Source of the DNA: Kiritimatiellia bacterium
GTDB taxonomy: Bacteria; Verrucomicrobiota; Kiritimatiellia; RFP12; UBA1067
DNA length: 64,000 nucleotides
Assembly: GCA_027858965.1 (NCBI GenBank)
Contig: JAQIBS010000089.1
Coordinates: 18,639-82,638 of the forward strand
Direction: 5' to 3'
Part shown: positions 35,965-43,509 of the stretch, in pieces
Position numbering within the stretch: the first letter of the stretch is position 1
How the letters are laid out: every line of letters starts with the position of its first letter
Notes under the pieces: model-generated
What the model saw: only the letters and a program-made list of their open reading frames with translations
Told to the model about the DNA's origin: nothing
Databases searched by the model: none
Program-made: the position numbers and the translations under genes

Positions 35965-36615
35965 CTATTTCATACCGCAAAGTTTATGTGTTTGAAGAGA
36001 GAGCAGCCACTCACAATCAGAGTTACTCTGATTCAACCAACCCAGTAACCGGATCGTCTGCTCAATATTCATCACCCCATCTCTCTCACACGGCGACAGG
36101 TAATACTTACGGGCTGTAATCATTTTGCTGACCTTATGGCAGAAATCCAGAACATTATCTTCGGCTGCCACACGAACCTCATCCGCCTTACACACCGATG
36201 ATCCCGAAACATATAAGTCCGCATAACAGGCCTTTGGAGAAACAGTGATATAATCAAAGAGATTAAGTATACCATCTTCAGCAACGGTAACACCATTACT
36301 CTCAACCGCAATCCAGTATCCGCAATGCTTAAACCGTTTTACAAGAGATTTGAGCCCCTTGACAACCAAAGGCTCACCACCGGTGATAATCATCGATTTA
36401 ATTCCAAAGGTCTCTACCGCGGCAAAGATGGCATCAGAATCCATCATCTTGAAATCGTTATAGGATGTATCACACCAGGGGCAAGCCAGATTGCACCCGC
36501 CCATCCGCAGAAAAACCACCTCGCGGCCGGTATTAAATCCCTCTCCCTGACAGGATTGAAATATTTCAACAACAGGATACAGAATATCACCATCTACTTT
36601 TCGTTCATTTTCCAT
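35965..36615 (-). CDS. queE: 7-carboxy-7-deazaguanine synthase QueE
   Basis: This 216-aa radical SAM enzyme contracts the ring of 6-carboxytetrahydropterin to 7-carboxy-7-deazaguanine. The cluster motif CNLACPWCDTSY (Cx3Cx2C) and the SAM-binding ITGGEPLVVKGL are present, as is YPVVEIFQSCQGEGFNTG at the N-terminus. It is the last gene of queF-queC-queD-queE on the minus strand. A 182-bp spacer with a long hairpin separates it from queD. Confidence 0.95.
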   Translation of the reverse strand: MENERKVDGDILYPVVEIFQSCQGEGFNTGREVVFLRMGGCNLACPWCDTSYNDFKMMDSDAIFAAVETFGIKSMIITGGEPLVVKGLKSLVKRFKHCGYWIAVESNGVTVAEDGILNLFDYITVSPKACYADLYVSGSSVCKADEVRVAAEDNVLDFCHKVSKMITARKYYLSPCERDGVMNIEQTIRLLGWLNQSNSDCEWLLSLQTHKLCGMK

Positions 36616-36700
36616 TCAATCCTTCACTCTCTACTCACTGCAACGCTGGGTGTTAATTGCTATTTTCTCAACTTCTTGTTTTCTTATGCACGTTTTTATC

Positions 36701-36778
36701 TCTCACAGAGGCACAGAGATCACAGAGTAATAGTCCTCATTTAATGTATTACTCTGTGGTCGCCGTGCCTCTGTGAGA
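36701..36778. repeat. Near-perfect 26-bp hairpin between queD and queE
   Basis: TCTCACAGAGGCAC (36701-36714) pairs with GTGCCTCTGTGAGA (36765-36778), and CACAGAGTAATA (36721-36732) pairs with TATTACTCTGTG (36747-36758). A 6x6 internal loop and a 14-nt terminal loop separate the arms. It would be transcribed inside the que unit. Confidence 0.85.
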
Positions 36779-36797
36779 AACACTATTAATTTAACAT

Positions 36798-37211
36798 TTA
36801 TCCATCTTTGCTGTAAGTTGCACACGAGGCCGGAGTCTCAAAAAGCTTCACAGAATGTACATTCACATGTTCAGAGAGCTGATGATAAAAAAAGCGCGCC
36901 AAGTTTTCAGCCGTTGACCTAAAAGGGATGCCCACACTTCTCATCCTGTGTTTTGCTATAACGGCCGCAATATCACTCTCACTCTCACTGCGTTCATCGT
37001 AAATAAAGGCATGATCAAAGCGATCCAGAATTACTTCCTGCATCACACTCTTCAAGTCCTTAAAATCAATGATCATATCAGTGCTTTTCTCCGACTTAGC
37101 CACCTCTACAATCAGGCGATAGGTATGTCCATGCAGATTCTTGCACTGCCCGACATGATTGGTTAAAACATGGGCCGCATCAAAAACGCACTCTTTACTG
37201 ACTGTAAGCAT
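36798..37211 (-). CDS. queD: 6-carboxytetrahydropterin synthase QueD
   Basis: This 137-aa member of the PTPS family converts dihydroneopterin triphosphate to 6-carboxytetrahydropterin. FDAAHVLTNHVGQCKNLHGHTYRL holds the zinc-binding histidines and the catalytic Cys; the segments are FDAAH, GQCKNLHGH and the later DRFDHAFIYDE. The Glu near the end is in KLFETPASCATY. It is downstream of queC and upstream of queE. The 265-bp queC-queD spacer contains family J and GTTGAAG words. Confidence 0.95.
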   Translation of the reverse strand: MLTVSKECVFDAAHVLTNHVGQCKNLHGHTYRLIVEVAKSEKSTDMIIDFKDLKSVMQEVILDRFDHAFIYDERSESESDIAAVIAKHRMRSVGIPFRSTAENLARFFYHQLSEHVNVHSVKLFETPASCATYSKDG

Positions 37212-37423
37212 AAAAAAAATCCTTTTAGTTGCTACTCTCTCAACTTCTTGTTTTACTTACATTCATTTTATCCCACCTTAGCCTCAGCCGAGGCGACAAA
37301 TGTTTATTGCAGAATAATTGATTGCAAAATAATTTCTTTTACTTCATTGATTTTACAGCTTCAGGCCATACTAAGCGGACGGCGGGCCACCATCCCTCCA
37401 GCAATCAGCACCCAATAAAATCA

Positions 37424-37490
37424 ACTCTCGCACTCTCGCACTTTAGAACTTTAGAACTTTAGAACTTCTTCAACCTTCAACCTTCAATCT
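37424..37490 (-). repeat. Family J array running into the queC 3' end (J3)
   Basis: On the queC strand the array reads AGTTCTAAAGTTCTAAAGTGC and then CGAGAGTGCGAGAG. It is preceded by AGGTTGAAGATTGAAGG words that form the last codons of queC (RLKIEG-stop). The array is therefore sense-oriented and overlaps the coding end. Confidence 0.75.
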
Positions 37491-38154
37491 TCAACCTCGA
37501 TGCCATATAGGCATCATAACCACGCTGACGTAATTCACAGCTAGGACATTCACCACATCCCCGTCCAACAATGCCATTATAACAGGTCAATGTCTTCTCA
37601 TAAACATAATCAAGCATCCCTAATTCATCTGCCATCTTCCAGGTCTGCTCTTTGGTAAGCTGCATCAGAGGGGTTATGACATGGAACGAATAGTCCATTG
37701 CCAGATTCAAGGTGGCATTGCATGATTTAATAAAAACATCACGACAATCCGGATACCCGCTGAAATCCGTTTCACAGACACCGGTAATGATATCCTTGAT
37801 TCCCTGACTCTTAGCATAGATAGCTGCCACCAGAAAAAACATCATATTGCGTCCATCCACAACCGTATTGGGATATGCAGAGCCCGCATCCTGGGCAATC
37901 TCCATAGAGCTGTCCAGCAGAGCATTAGTCGTAATCTGATTATACCAATCCAGATTAATTAATTTATGGTTTTTAATTCCCTGTTCAGCGGCAATATTTT
38001 TTGCAACATTAACCTCATCACTATGCTTCTGCCCATAAAAGAAGGTAATACAGGAAACGCAATCACGACCATAATCCCTGATCGCCTGCAGAAGACAGGT
38101 GGTGCTGTCCTGACCACCTGAAAAAACCACCAGAACTTTCTTCGCATCACTCAT
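37477..38154 (-). CDS. queC: 7-cyano-7-deazaguanine synthase QueC
   Basis: This 225-aa ATP-dependent enzyme makes preQ0 from 7-carboxy-7-deazaguanine. The PP-loop [12 protein letters not shown] is near the N-terminus. The zinc site near the end is [20 protein letters not shown] (Cys residues in CxxCxxC spacing plus the earlier LTCYNG). The start overlaps the queF stop codon by 4 bp (ATGA), showing tight coupling. Its last six codons are encoded within a GTTGAAG repeat tract. Confidence 0.96.
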   Translation of the reverse strand: MSDAKKVLVVFSGGQDSTTCLLQAIRDYGRDCVSCITFFYGQKHSDEVNVAKNIAAEQGIKNHKLINLDWYNQITTNALLDSSMEIAQDAGSAYPNTVVDGRNMMFFLVAAIYAKSQGIKDIITGVCETDFSGYPDCRDVFIKSCNATLNLAMDYSFHVITPLMQLTKEQTWKMADELGMLDYVYEKTLTCYNGIVGRGCGECPSCELRQRGYDAYMASRLKIEG

Positions 38155-38645
38155 CGATTATCAACTTTCTCAGGACTCAGGTTATGAAGTTTGAAACGTT
38201 CCTGCGCAAGCTTCTCATAATCCGTTCCGGCCAGGCCGAAGTTACACCATGGATCAATTGAAATCCCTCCACGCGGCAGGAAGCGTCCGTATACCTCAAT
38301 ATACTTCGGTTGCATCAGTTTGATCAGATCTTTCATAATGATATTCACGCAATCTTCATGGAAATCACCATGGTTACGAAATCCAAAAAGATAAAGCTTT
38401 AGTGATTTGCTTTCAACCATCTTTTCAGCGGGAACATACTGAATCGAAATATTTGCAAAATCGGGCTGTCCTGTCTTTGGACACAGCGATGTGAACTCAG
38501 GACAGTTGAATGTCACCCAGTAATCATTATCGATATGTTTATTCTCAAAACACTCAAGAACTGCCGGATCATATTTCATGGCGTAATCCGTTGCACTGTT
38601 TCCCAGTAGAGTAACACCTTCAAGCTCAGTTTCATTTCGTGACAT
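38151..38645 (-). CDS. queF: preQ1 synthase (NADPH-dependent 7-cyano-7-deazaguanine reductase) QueF
   Basis: This 164-aa enzyme is of the short, unimodular QueF type. It reduces preQ0 to preQ1 for queuosine in tRNA. The catalytic Cys lies in [16 protein letters not shown] and the QueF motif is [20 protein letters not shown]. It is the first gene of queF-queC-queD-queE; no folE-like GTP cyclohydrolase or tgt is in the window. No preQ1 riboswitch was recognised in the 226-bp leader, which carries a REP-like hairpin. Confidence 0.96.
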   Translation of the reverse strand: MSRNETELEGVTLLGNSATDYAMKYDPAVLECFENKHIDNDYWVTFNCPEFTSLCPKTGQPDFANISIQYVPAEKMVESKSLKLYLFGFRNHGDFHEDCVNIIMKDLIKLMQPKYIEVYGRFLPRGGISIDPWCNFGLAGTDYEKLAQERFKLHNLSPEKVDNR

Positions 38646-38738
38646 AATCTTATTCCTTGATCGTGCAGGTTTTCCAGGGCTGCGTTATGAGCCTTATGAG
38701 CCTGATGGGCCTAATGTTGCGGGTCATCCGCATTTAAA

Positions 38739-38758
38739 GGGCGACACAGGTGTCGCCC
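38739..38758. repeat. REP-like hairpin GGGCGACA/TGTCGCCC
   Basis: A perfect 8-bp stem with loop CAGG, followed by CCTAC, lies in the nuoEF-queF spacer. It resembles REP-type stems scattered in many bacterial genomes. Confidence 0.6.
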
Positions 38759-38832
38759 CTACTTTGACTGTTAATCCTACTCCTCTCACAACATTCTTCC
38801 AACATTCCACTTTCCACTTCCAACGATTTTTT

Positions 38833-38871
38833 TACTCGCGCACTCTCGAACTTTAGCACTCTCGCACTTCT
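38833..38871 (-). repeat. Family J array downstream of the NuoE-NuoF gene (J4)
   Basis: On the gene's strand, directly after the stop codon, it reads AGTGCGAGAGTGCTAAAGTTC and then GAGAGTGCGCGAG. It has the same words and sense orientation as at polA, corA and queC. Confidence 0.75.
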
Positions 38872-41214
38872 TCACTCTTCTCTATCCACCACTTCTATCG
38901 CATGTTGCGGACACACCTGACGGCATATATCGCACTGAGTACACTCATCGGTATTAACAACAGCCCGTTCCAGCGGGGTAAATTCAATAGCATCTACCGG
39001 ACAGTGCTGCGCACAGAGCGTACAACCAATACACCTCTCGGTGACCTTGTACACTATCAAATCACGGCATTTGTGCGCAGGACAGCGTCCATTGACATGT
39101 GCCTCATACTCAGACCGAAAATGCTGAATAGTTGAGAGCACAGGGTTTGGAGCTGTTTTACCAAGTCCACAAATACTACCAGCACGAACAGTATACGCCA
39201 ATCTCTCAAGAGATTCAATATCACCTTCACGACCATGGCCGTTGCATAGACGTTCTAAAATATCAAGCATCCTGCGGGTTCCGATACGACAGCTGGTACA
39301 ATTGCCACAGGATTCAAGCTGAGTAAAGGAGAGAAAATATCGGGCTATATCGACCATGCAGTCGCTCTCATCCAGAACAACCATACCGCCCGAGCCCATC
39401 ATGCCGCCCACTTTAGTCAGCTCCTCATAATCCACGGGCGTATTGCATAACGCCGCGGGAATGCAACCTCCGGAGGGACCGCCAACCTGAATAGCCTTAA
39501 CAGCTCCTCCATCCGGCACCCCGCCGCCGATATCACGCACAATCTCATCAAGCGGCATACCCATCGGGACCTCAATCAACCCGCTACGCTCAACCTTACC
39601 GGCAAGAGCAAAAGCCTTGGTCCCAGGACTCCCGACACTGCCGGACTTTCTGAACTCCTCTGCACCAAATCGAATAATCCAGGGTATTGAAGCCAGAGTT
39701 TCAACGTTGTTCACCAGCGTAGGCTTACGGAATAAACCAGATTGAGCAGGATAGGGCGGACGTAGCCGTGGCACACCGCGACGGCCCTCGATACTGGCTA
39801 GCAAGGCAGTTTCCTCGCCGCAGACAAAAGCTCCGGCCCCCTCAACAACTCTGATATAAAAACAATCCTGACCCGACTCGGCGGCCAACATTCCTGCCTC
39901 AACAAGAATTGCAATAGCTTCACGCACCCGTTCCACTGCCAGAGGGTACTCATGCCTGATATAAAAAACACCTTCATTCGCACCAACTGCACGCGCAGCA
40001 ATCATCATGCCCTCTAAAACCCGAAAAGGATAGGACTCCAGCAACATACGATCCATAAATGCACCGGGGTCGCCCTCATCACCATTGCAGACAACATAAG
40101 CAGAGAAACCGCTGCTAGCACAGGAATCAGCTACCGTGCGCCACTTACGTCCCGCAGGAAAACCTCCGCCTCCACGACCGCGTAATCCGCTTGCTTCAAC
40201 AATTGAGATAAGCTCGCTGGTTTCCAGTTCATCAATACAACGCTCATAGCCTTCAAACCCACCATGACTGCAGTAATCATCAAAACTCAATGGAAGCAAC
40301 TCTCCAGCTCCCTCAGTAGAGACACGCTTCTGACTTATCCAATAGCAGGCATCAGGTTGATCCTTTACACTTAAAGGAAACCGCAAGGGAGGTTCATCCT
40401 GACCACCCGTGAAAATCTGTTCTGCGGCAGCACGTAATTTCACCCCCAAACGTACAAGCGCCTTCGCAGGTTTAACATGCTGTAGAAGAATGCCCTCGAC
40501 ATCCCGCGGCTTTACACAACCATATCTGAAACAATGGCCATCCTCTGTAATAACCTCAATTAACGGAGCATGGTAGGCTCCACCAGTGCAGCCTACTTCA
40601 CGCACAATCACCGGCAGACGACGGCTATGAATTGCACGGCGTAAAGCGATCAGAACATTACTGGCACCAGCTGCACCACAACTTGAACAGGTACACAGGC
40701 GGACAACCGCGCCATTCGCAATCACACTGCCAAACACACCCTCTTTCTGCTCATCACCTGCAAGAACATCATCCAGCACCCCCTTTACCGTAGCCGGAGT
40801 TACATTTGCATAAATTGTCTGATCAACCTGCACAGCCACTGCCAGCATGCAACAGCCAAGGCAGGCCACTTTATCAACCGTAAACAGACCCTCTGCATCG
40901 GTATCTTCAGATTCGCCTATTCCCAATACACGTTTAAAGGCCTCATAAGTAAGCTCGGCGCCCTTCACATGACAGGCTGTCCCAATACACACTTTAATAA
41001 TATGAGTGCCGGCCGGCTGAAGACGAAACTGACCATAAAATGTAACCACACCGGTTACCTCGGCCTCACTGACACCCAGCAATTGTGCAACAATCCTCAC
41101 AGCGGCATCCGGAATATAATGGTATTCATCCTGCACTGCCTGCAGAATTGCAATCAGATTAGATTTTTCCGCTCCCACGCTTACAACTGCGTCTTCTATA
41201 TATTCCCATGCCAT
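38872..41214 (-). CDS. NuoE-NuoF fusion, bifurcating-type NADH dehydrogenase subunit
   Basis: This 780-aa protein joins parts that are usually separate subunits. A NuoE-like thioredoxin-fold [2Fe-2S] domain (about 1-160, CIGTACHVKG, CLGCCMLAV) is followed by a second thioredoxin-like [2Fe-2S] module (CTCSSCGAAG, VGCTGGAY). Then comes a NuoF core with GLRGRGGGGFPAGRKW (NADH), CNGDEGDPGAFMDR (FMN) and ESCGNCTSCRIGTRR ([4Fe-4S]). The C-terminus has two ferredoxin sites (CIGCTLCAQHCP, CTQCDICRQVCP). The layout matches HydB/HndC-type subunits of electron-bifurcating hydrogenases or formate dehydrogenases in anaerobes. No catalytic partner lies next to it. The start MAWEYIEDAV is chosen by homology; no Shine-Dalgarno sequence is seen. 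Confidence 0.9.
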   Translation of the reverse strand: MAWEYIEDAVVSVGAEKSNLIAILQAVQDEYHYIPDAAVRIVAQLLGVSEAEVTGVVTFYGQFRLQPAGTHIIKVCIGTACHVKGAELTYEAFKRVLGIGESEDTDAEGLFTVDKVACLGCCMLAVAVQVDQTIYANVTPATVKGVLDDVLAGDEQKEGVFGSVIANGAVVRLCTCSSCGAAGASNVLIALRRAIHSRRLPVIVREVGCTGGAYHAPLIEVITEDGHCFRYGCVKPRDVEGILLQHVKPAKALVRLGVKLRAAAEQIFTGGQDEPPLRFPLSVKDQPDACYWISQKRVSTEGAGELLPLSFDDYCSHGGFEGYERCIDELETSELISIVEASGLRGRGGGGFPAGRKWRTVADSCASSGFSAYVVCNGDEGDPGAFMDRMLLESYPFRVLEGMMIAARAVGANEGVFYIRHEYPLAVERVREAIAILVEAGMLAAESGQDCFYIRVVEGAGAFVCGEETALLASIEGRRGVPRLRPPYPAQSGLFRKPTLVNNVETLASIPWIIRFGAEEFRKSGSVGSPGTKAFALAGKVERSGLIEVPMGMPLDEIVRDIGGGVPDGGAVKAIQVGGPSGGCIPAALCNTPVDYEELTKVGGMMGSGGMVVLDESDCMVDIARYFLSFTQLESCGNCTSCRIGTRRMLDILERLCNGHGREGDIESLERLAYTVRAGSICGLGKTAPNPVLSTIQHFRSEYEAHVNGRCPAHKCRDLIVYKVTERCIGCTLCAQHCPVDAIEFTPLERAVVNTDECTQCDICRQVCPQHAIEVVDREE

Positions 41215-41573
41215 TAACAATATATATACCATATCTAGTGGGACAAAACATAATATAATTATGTTTGCTAAACTAATCTGTACGCAAGTTATCTGGTACA
41301 GCTGTTTTTTTGGGGAAACCGTCTTTATGGGCACATCTTTCGTTTGATGCAATTTTACATCGGCACAGCAACGCCCTTCACATGCAAAAGTAGTGTCGGA
41401 ACTCAGTGAGGTACGAGCGTGGGTCCGGCAATCCAGTATGCCCTCTGAATTCAGCGCCTTTTAGGCAACTGTGCACCAAACACCCGATACACCCCTTTTT
41501 TATCAGCAAACAACTTCTTTCTGGTAATTAGTAAAGGAATTAAATATCATTGTGTAACTAAGGAGATTTGAAA

Positions 41574-41921
41574 ATGATTACTAAAAAGTGTGATGTTATT
41601 CGTGAAGAGCGAGCAAACATGCGTGGAGGCAAAGGAACCATAACTATTGAGCATTGGTTCAAACCAGATGATTTCGGTGCAAAAGTTCGGCTCTGCTGCC
41701 GCATGATTATCCCACCGGGAGCAAGCCTGGGAACCCATTTACATGAGAATGAAGATGAGGTCTATATTGTCATAGCTGGCAAAGGTATCATTGAAGAAAA
41801 CGGAGAGTGGGTTCCTATTGCAGCAGGTGATTCAATCCTGACAGGACACAATGGATCTCATGGAGTAGAAAACAACAGCGATACACCACTGGTAATTGCA
41901 GCCATAATCAGCTGCTACTGA
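41574..41921 (+). CDS. Small cupin-domain protein
   Basis: This 115-aa single-domain cupin has motif 1 in PPGASLGTHLHENEDEVYIV (H, H, E metal ligands) and motif 2 in AGDSILTGHNGSHGVEN (His). Such proteins bind a metal and may be sugar isomerases, dioxygenases or sensors; the substrate cannot be told. ATG at 41574 has AGGAG at 41561-41565. A family A repeat starts 2 nt after the stop codon. Confidence 0.9.
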   Translation: MITKKCDVIREERANMRGGKGTITIEHWFKPDDFGAKVRLCCRMIIPPGASLGTHLHENEDEVYIVIAGKGIIEENGEWVPIAAGDSILTGHNGSHGVENNSDTPLVIAAIISCY

Positions 41922-41922
41922 A

Positions 41923-42067
41923 CTAAAGCAGCGAAGCCGCCTGCCTGTGCGTTGCACGCAGACAAGGCAACCAAACAGGATTTGAGTGATATGCAAACAA
42001 TTTTGACTCATTGCTTATGTGAGTGATATGCATCGCTGCTTTAGACAACAACGCTACGCGTTGCATA
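41923..42067 (+). repeat. Family A structured repeat, copy 4, with nested 33-bp repeat
   Basis: The arms are CTAAAGCAGCGA and TCGCTGCTTTAG, a perfect 12-bp stem with both strands changed relative to copies 1-3. The second hairpin is CAACGC-TAC-GCGTTG. A palindromic insert (TGCGT-TGC-ACGCA core) interrupts the left part. The 33 nt at 41938-41970 recur exactly, inverted, at 63873-63905. Confidence 0.9.
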
Positions 42068-42245
42068 GAGGAATGGTTAAAACAGTTAAAGAGGTTAAAG
42101 TGGTCGAAGGCTTGTAGGACGCGGCTCTCACGCGAATGCGGGAGGGCGCGTAAAGGAGGAACAGCGGAAACCATTTCAACCTTTTTAACAATTTTAACCC
42201 TTTAACCCTTTCAACCCTTTTAACCCTTTTAACCCTTTAAACCCT
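42068..42245 (+). repeat. Family H inverted-arm repeat with D insert (H3)
   Basis: The left arm is GGTTAAAACAGTTAAAGAGG and similar words. A 37-nt D block (42111-42150, CGCGGCTCTCACGCGAATGC core) follows, then GGAGGAACAGCGGAAACC and a right arm of TTTCAAC/TTTTAACCC words. It ends 4 nt before the alcohol dehydrogenase ATG. The D block recurs inverted at about 45064-45104. Confidence 0.8.
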
Positions 42246-42249
42246 CTTC

Positions 42250-43374
42250 ATGAGTTTACTTCCTGCAAATCTTCTTCTTCCTCAAAGGACCGTCAGTGGT
42301 GCGGATACAACTCTACAGCTGGCTGAACTTGTTAACACCTTTGGCTCCCAAGGTGTACTGGTACATGGACAATCCCTGCAGCGATCCGGAAAACTGCAGG
42401 CGATTACAAAGCAATTTAACGGAAGCACTGTGGTCAACACATACTGCCATAAAGGGAGCGAGCCGACTGTTCATGAGGTGGATGTTCTACGTGAAACAAT
42501 AAAGAGCATGAAAGCAAACTGGGTGGCAGCCATTGGAGGCGGCAGCGTTATGGATCTGGCCAAAGCGGCCGCCGGGCTGGTTGATCACACGCAAAAGACA
42601 GCATACTACCAGGTCAATCCATCTGAGATCCTCCCGGCAACCATACCTTTAATTGCAGCCCCCACCACAGCGGGAACCGGATCTGAAGCAACGGTTGTCT
42701 CAGTTTTAACCAACCCTGAGACAATGCTCAAACAATCAATACGCCATCCTAGTCATATGCCTAAGATTGTTATCCTCGACCCTGAACTGTTAAAGGATTG
42801 CCCCCCTTCCACAATTGCAGCGGCGGGCCTTGATGCATTTATCCAGGCTTTTGAATCATACACAAGCCGCACTGCCACCCCCTTCACTCAATGCCTCGCA
42901 GAACTTGCCATAAAGGTAATTTCCGCCAACCTGCTTCCGCTCTTTAAAAACCCGGCTGACACAGACGCGGCGGCAGAGATGCTGGAAGCAAGTTATATCA
43001 CAGGAGTGGCATTCTCACACTCACGACTTGGTATTATACATGGACTCGCCCATCCACTGGGAGTACGCTTTAATACGGCACACGGTCTGGCCTGTGCCTG
43101 CTGCCTCCCGGCGGCACTGGAGTACAACAGAGATTATATCAAAGACTCCCTCTGCAATTTAAAGTCACGATGCGCTATCGATATTGAAGATCTGGTAACC
43201 ACATGGATGAGCGCCATGAAACTGGCAAACCCTTTTTCAGGAAAGTCAGTTAAGGATATGGACTCCTTTATCAAAGAAACACTGGCATCCGGTTCAACCA
43301 AAGCTAATCCACGTGACGTCACCGCTGATGATGTGCGGTGGCTGCTAGACCGAATAATGAAGGAGGACGCGTAA
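42250..43374 (+). CDS. Iron-containing alcohol dehydrogenase
   Basis: This is a 374-aa group III (Fe-dependent) alcohol dehydrogenase for NAD(P)H-dependent interconversion of alcohols and aldehydes. The nucleotide site GGGSVMDLAKAA and PTTAGTGSEAT are clear. Metal-binding residues lie in AAGLDAFIQAFESYTS (Asp) and GIIHGLAHPLGVRFNTAHGLA (two His). There is no Shine-Dalgarno sequence; the family H repeat abuts the start codon. A fermentative role is inferred from the family. Confidence 0.92.
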   Translation: MSLLPANLLLPQRTVSGADTTLQLAELVNTFGSQGVLVHGQSLQRSGKLQAITKQFNGSTVVNTYCHKGSEPTVHEVDVLRETIKSMKANWVAAIGGGSVMDLAKAAAGLVDHTQKTAYYQVNPSEILPATIPLIAAPTTAGTGSEATVVSVLTNPETMLKQSIRHPSHMPKIVILDPELLKDCPPSTIAAAGLDAFIQAFESYTSRTATPFTQCLAELAIKVISANLLPLFKNPADTDAAAEMLEASYITGVAFSHSRLGIIHGLAHPLGVRFNTAHGLACACCLPAALEYNRDYIKDSLCNLKSRCAIDIEDLVTTWMSAMKLANPFSGKSVKDMDSFIKETLASGSTKANPRDVTADDVRWLLDRIMKEDA

Positions 43375-43398
43375 AGCGCAGGGCTGAGAAGTTCTAAA

Positions 43399-43440
43399 AT
43401 GCGTCGCAAACATGATGTGATTTAAGAAGAGAGGTACTAA
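43399..43440 (+). repeat. Family E leader element with 8-codon mini-ORF (copy E2)
   Basis: This copy matches 18885-18926; the frame MRRKHDVI-stop is at 43399-43425. The word AGTTCTAAAATGCG at its start also resembles family J. It follows the alcohol dehydrogenase and precedes the DUF2851 gene. Confidence 0.7.
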
Positions 43441-43495
43441 GCGTCCTACATGTCTGGGCGTAGCCTCGCTTACGGAACGAAGCTGATAGGACGCT
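43440..43495 (+). promoter_or_regulatory. Stem-loop before the DUF2851 gene
   Basis: AGCGTCCTA (43440-43448) and TAGGACGCT (43487-43495) form a perfect 9-bp stem around 38 nt. It ends 4 nt before the ribosome-binding site GGAG (43499-43502). It follows family E directly, as the hairpins at 18949 do. Confidence 0.45.
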
Positions 43496-43509
43496 ACTGG
43501 AGATAAATA

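Noticed and set aside
38646..38871. preQ1 riboswitch before queF
   Set aside because: No match to the short C-rich preQ1-I consensus or a preQ1-II/III layout was found by eye. A covariance-model scan would decide.
42068..42150. Peptides MVKTVKEVKVVEGL / MVKRVEAVKVVEGT from family H
   Set aside because: They look alike only because the DNA repeats. Copy 5's H unit breaks the frame, and there is no ribosome-binding site.
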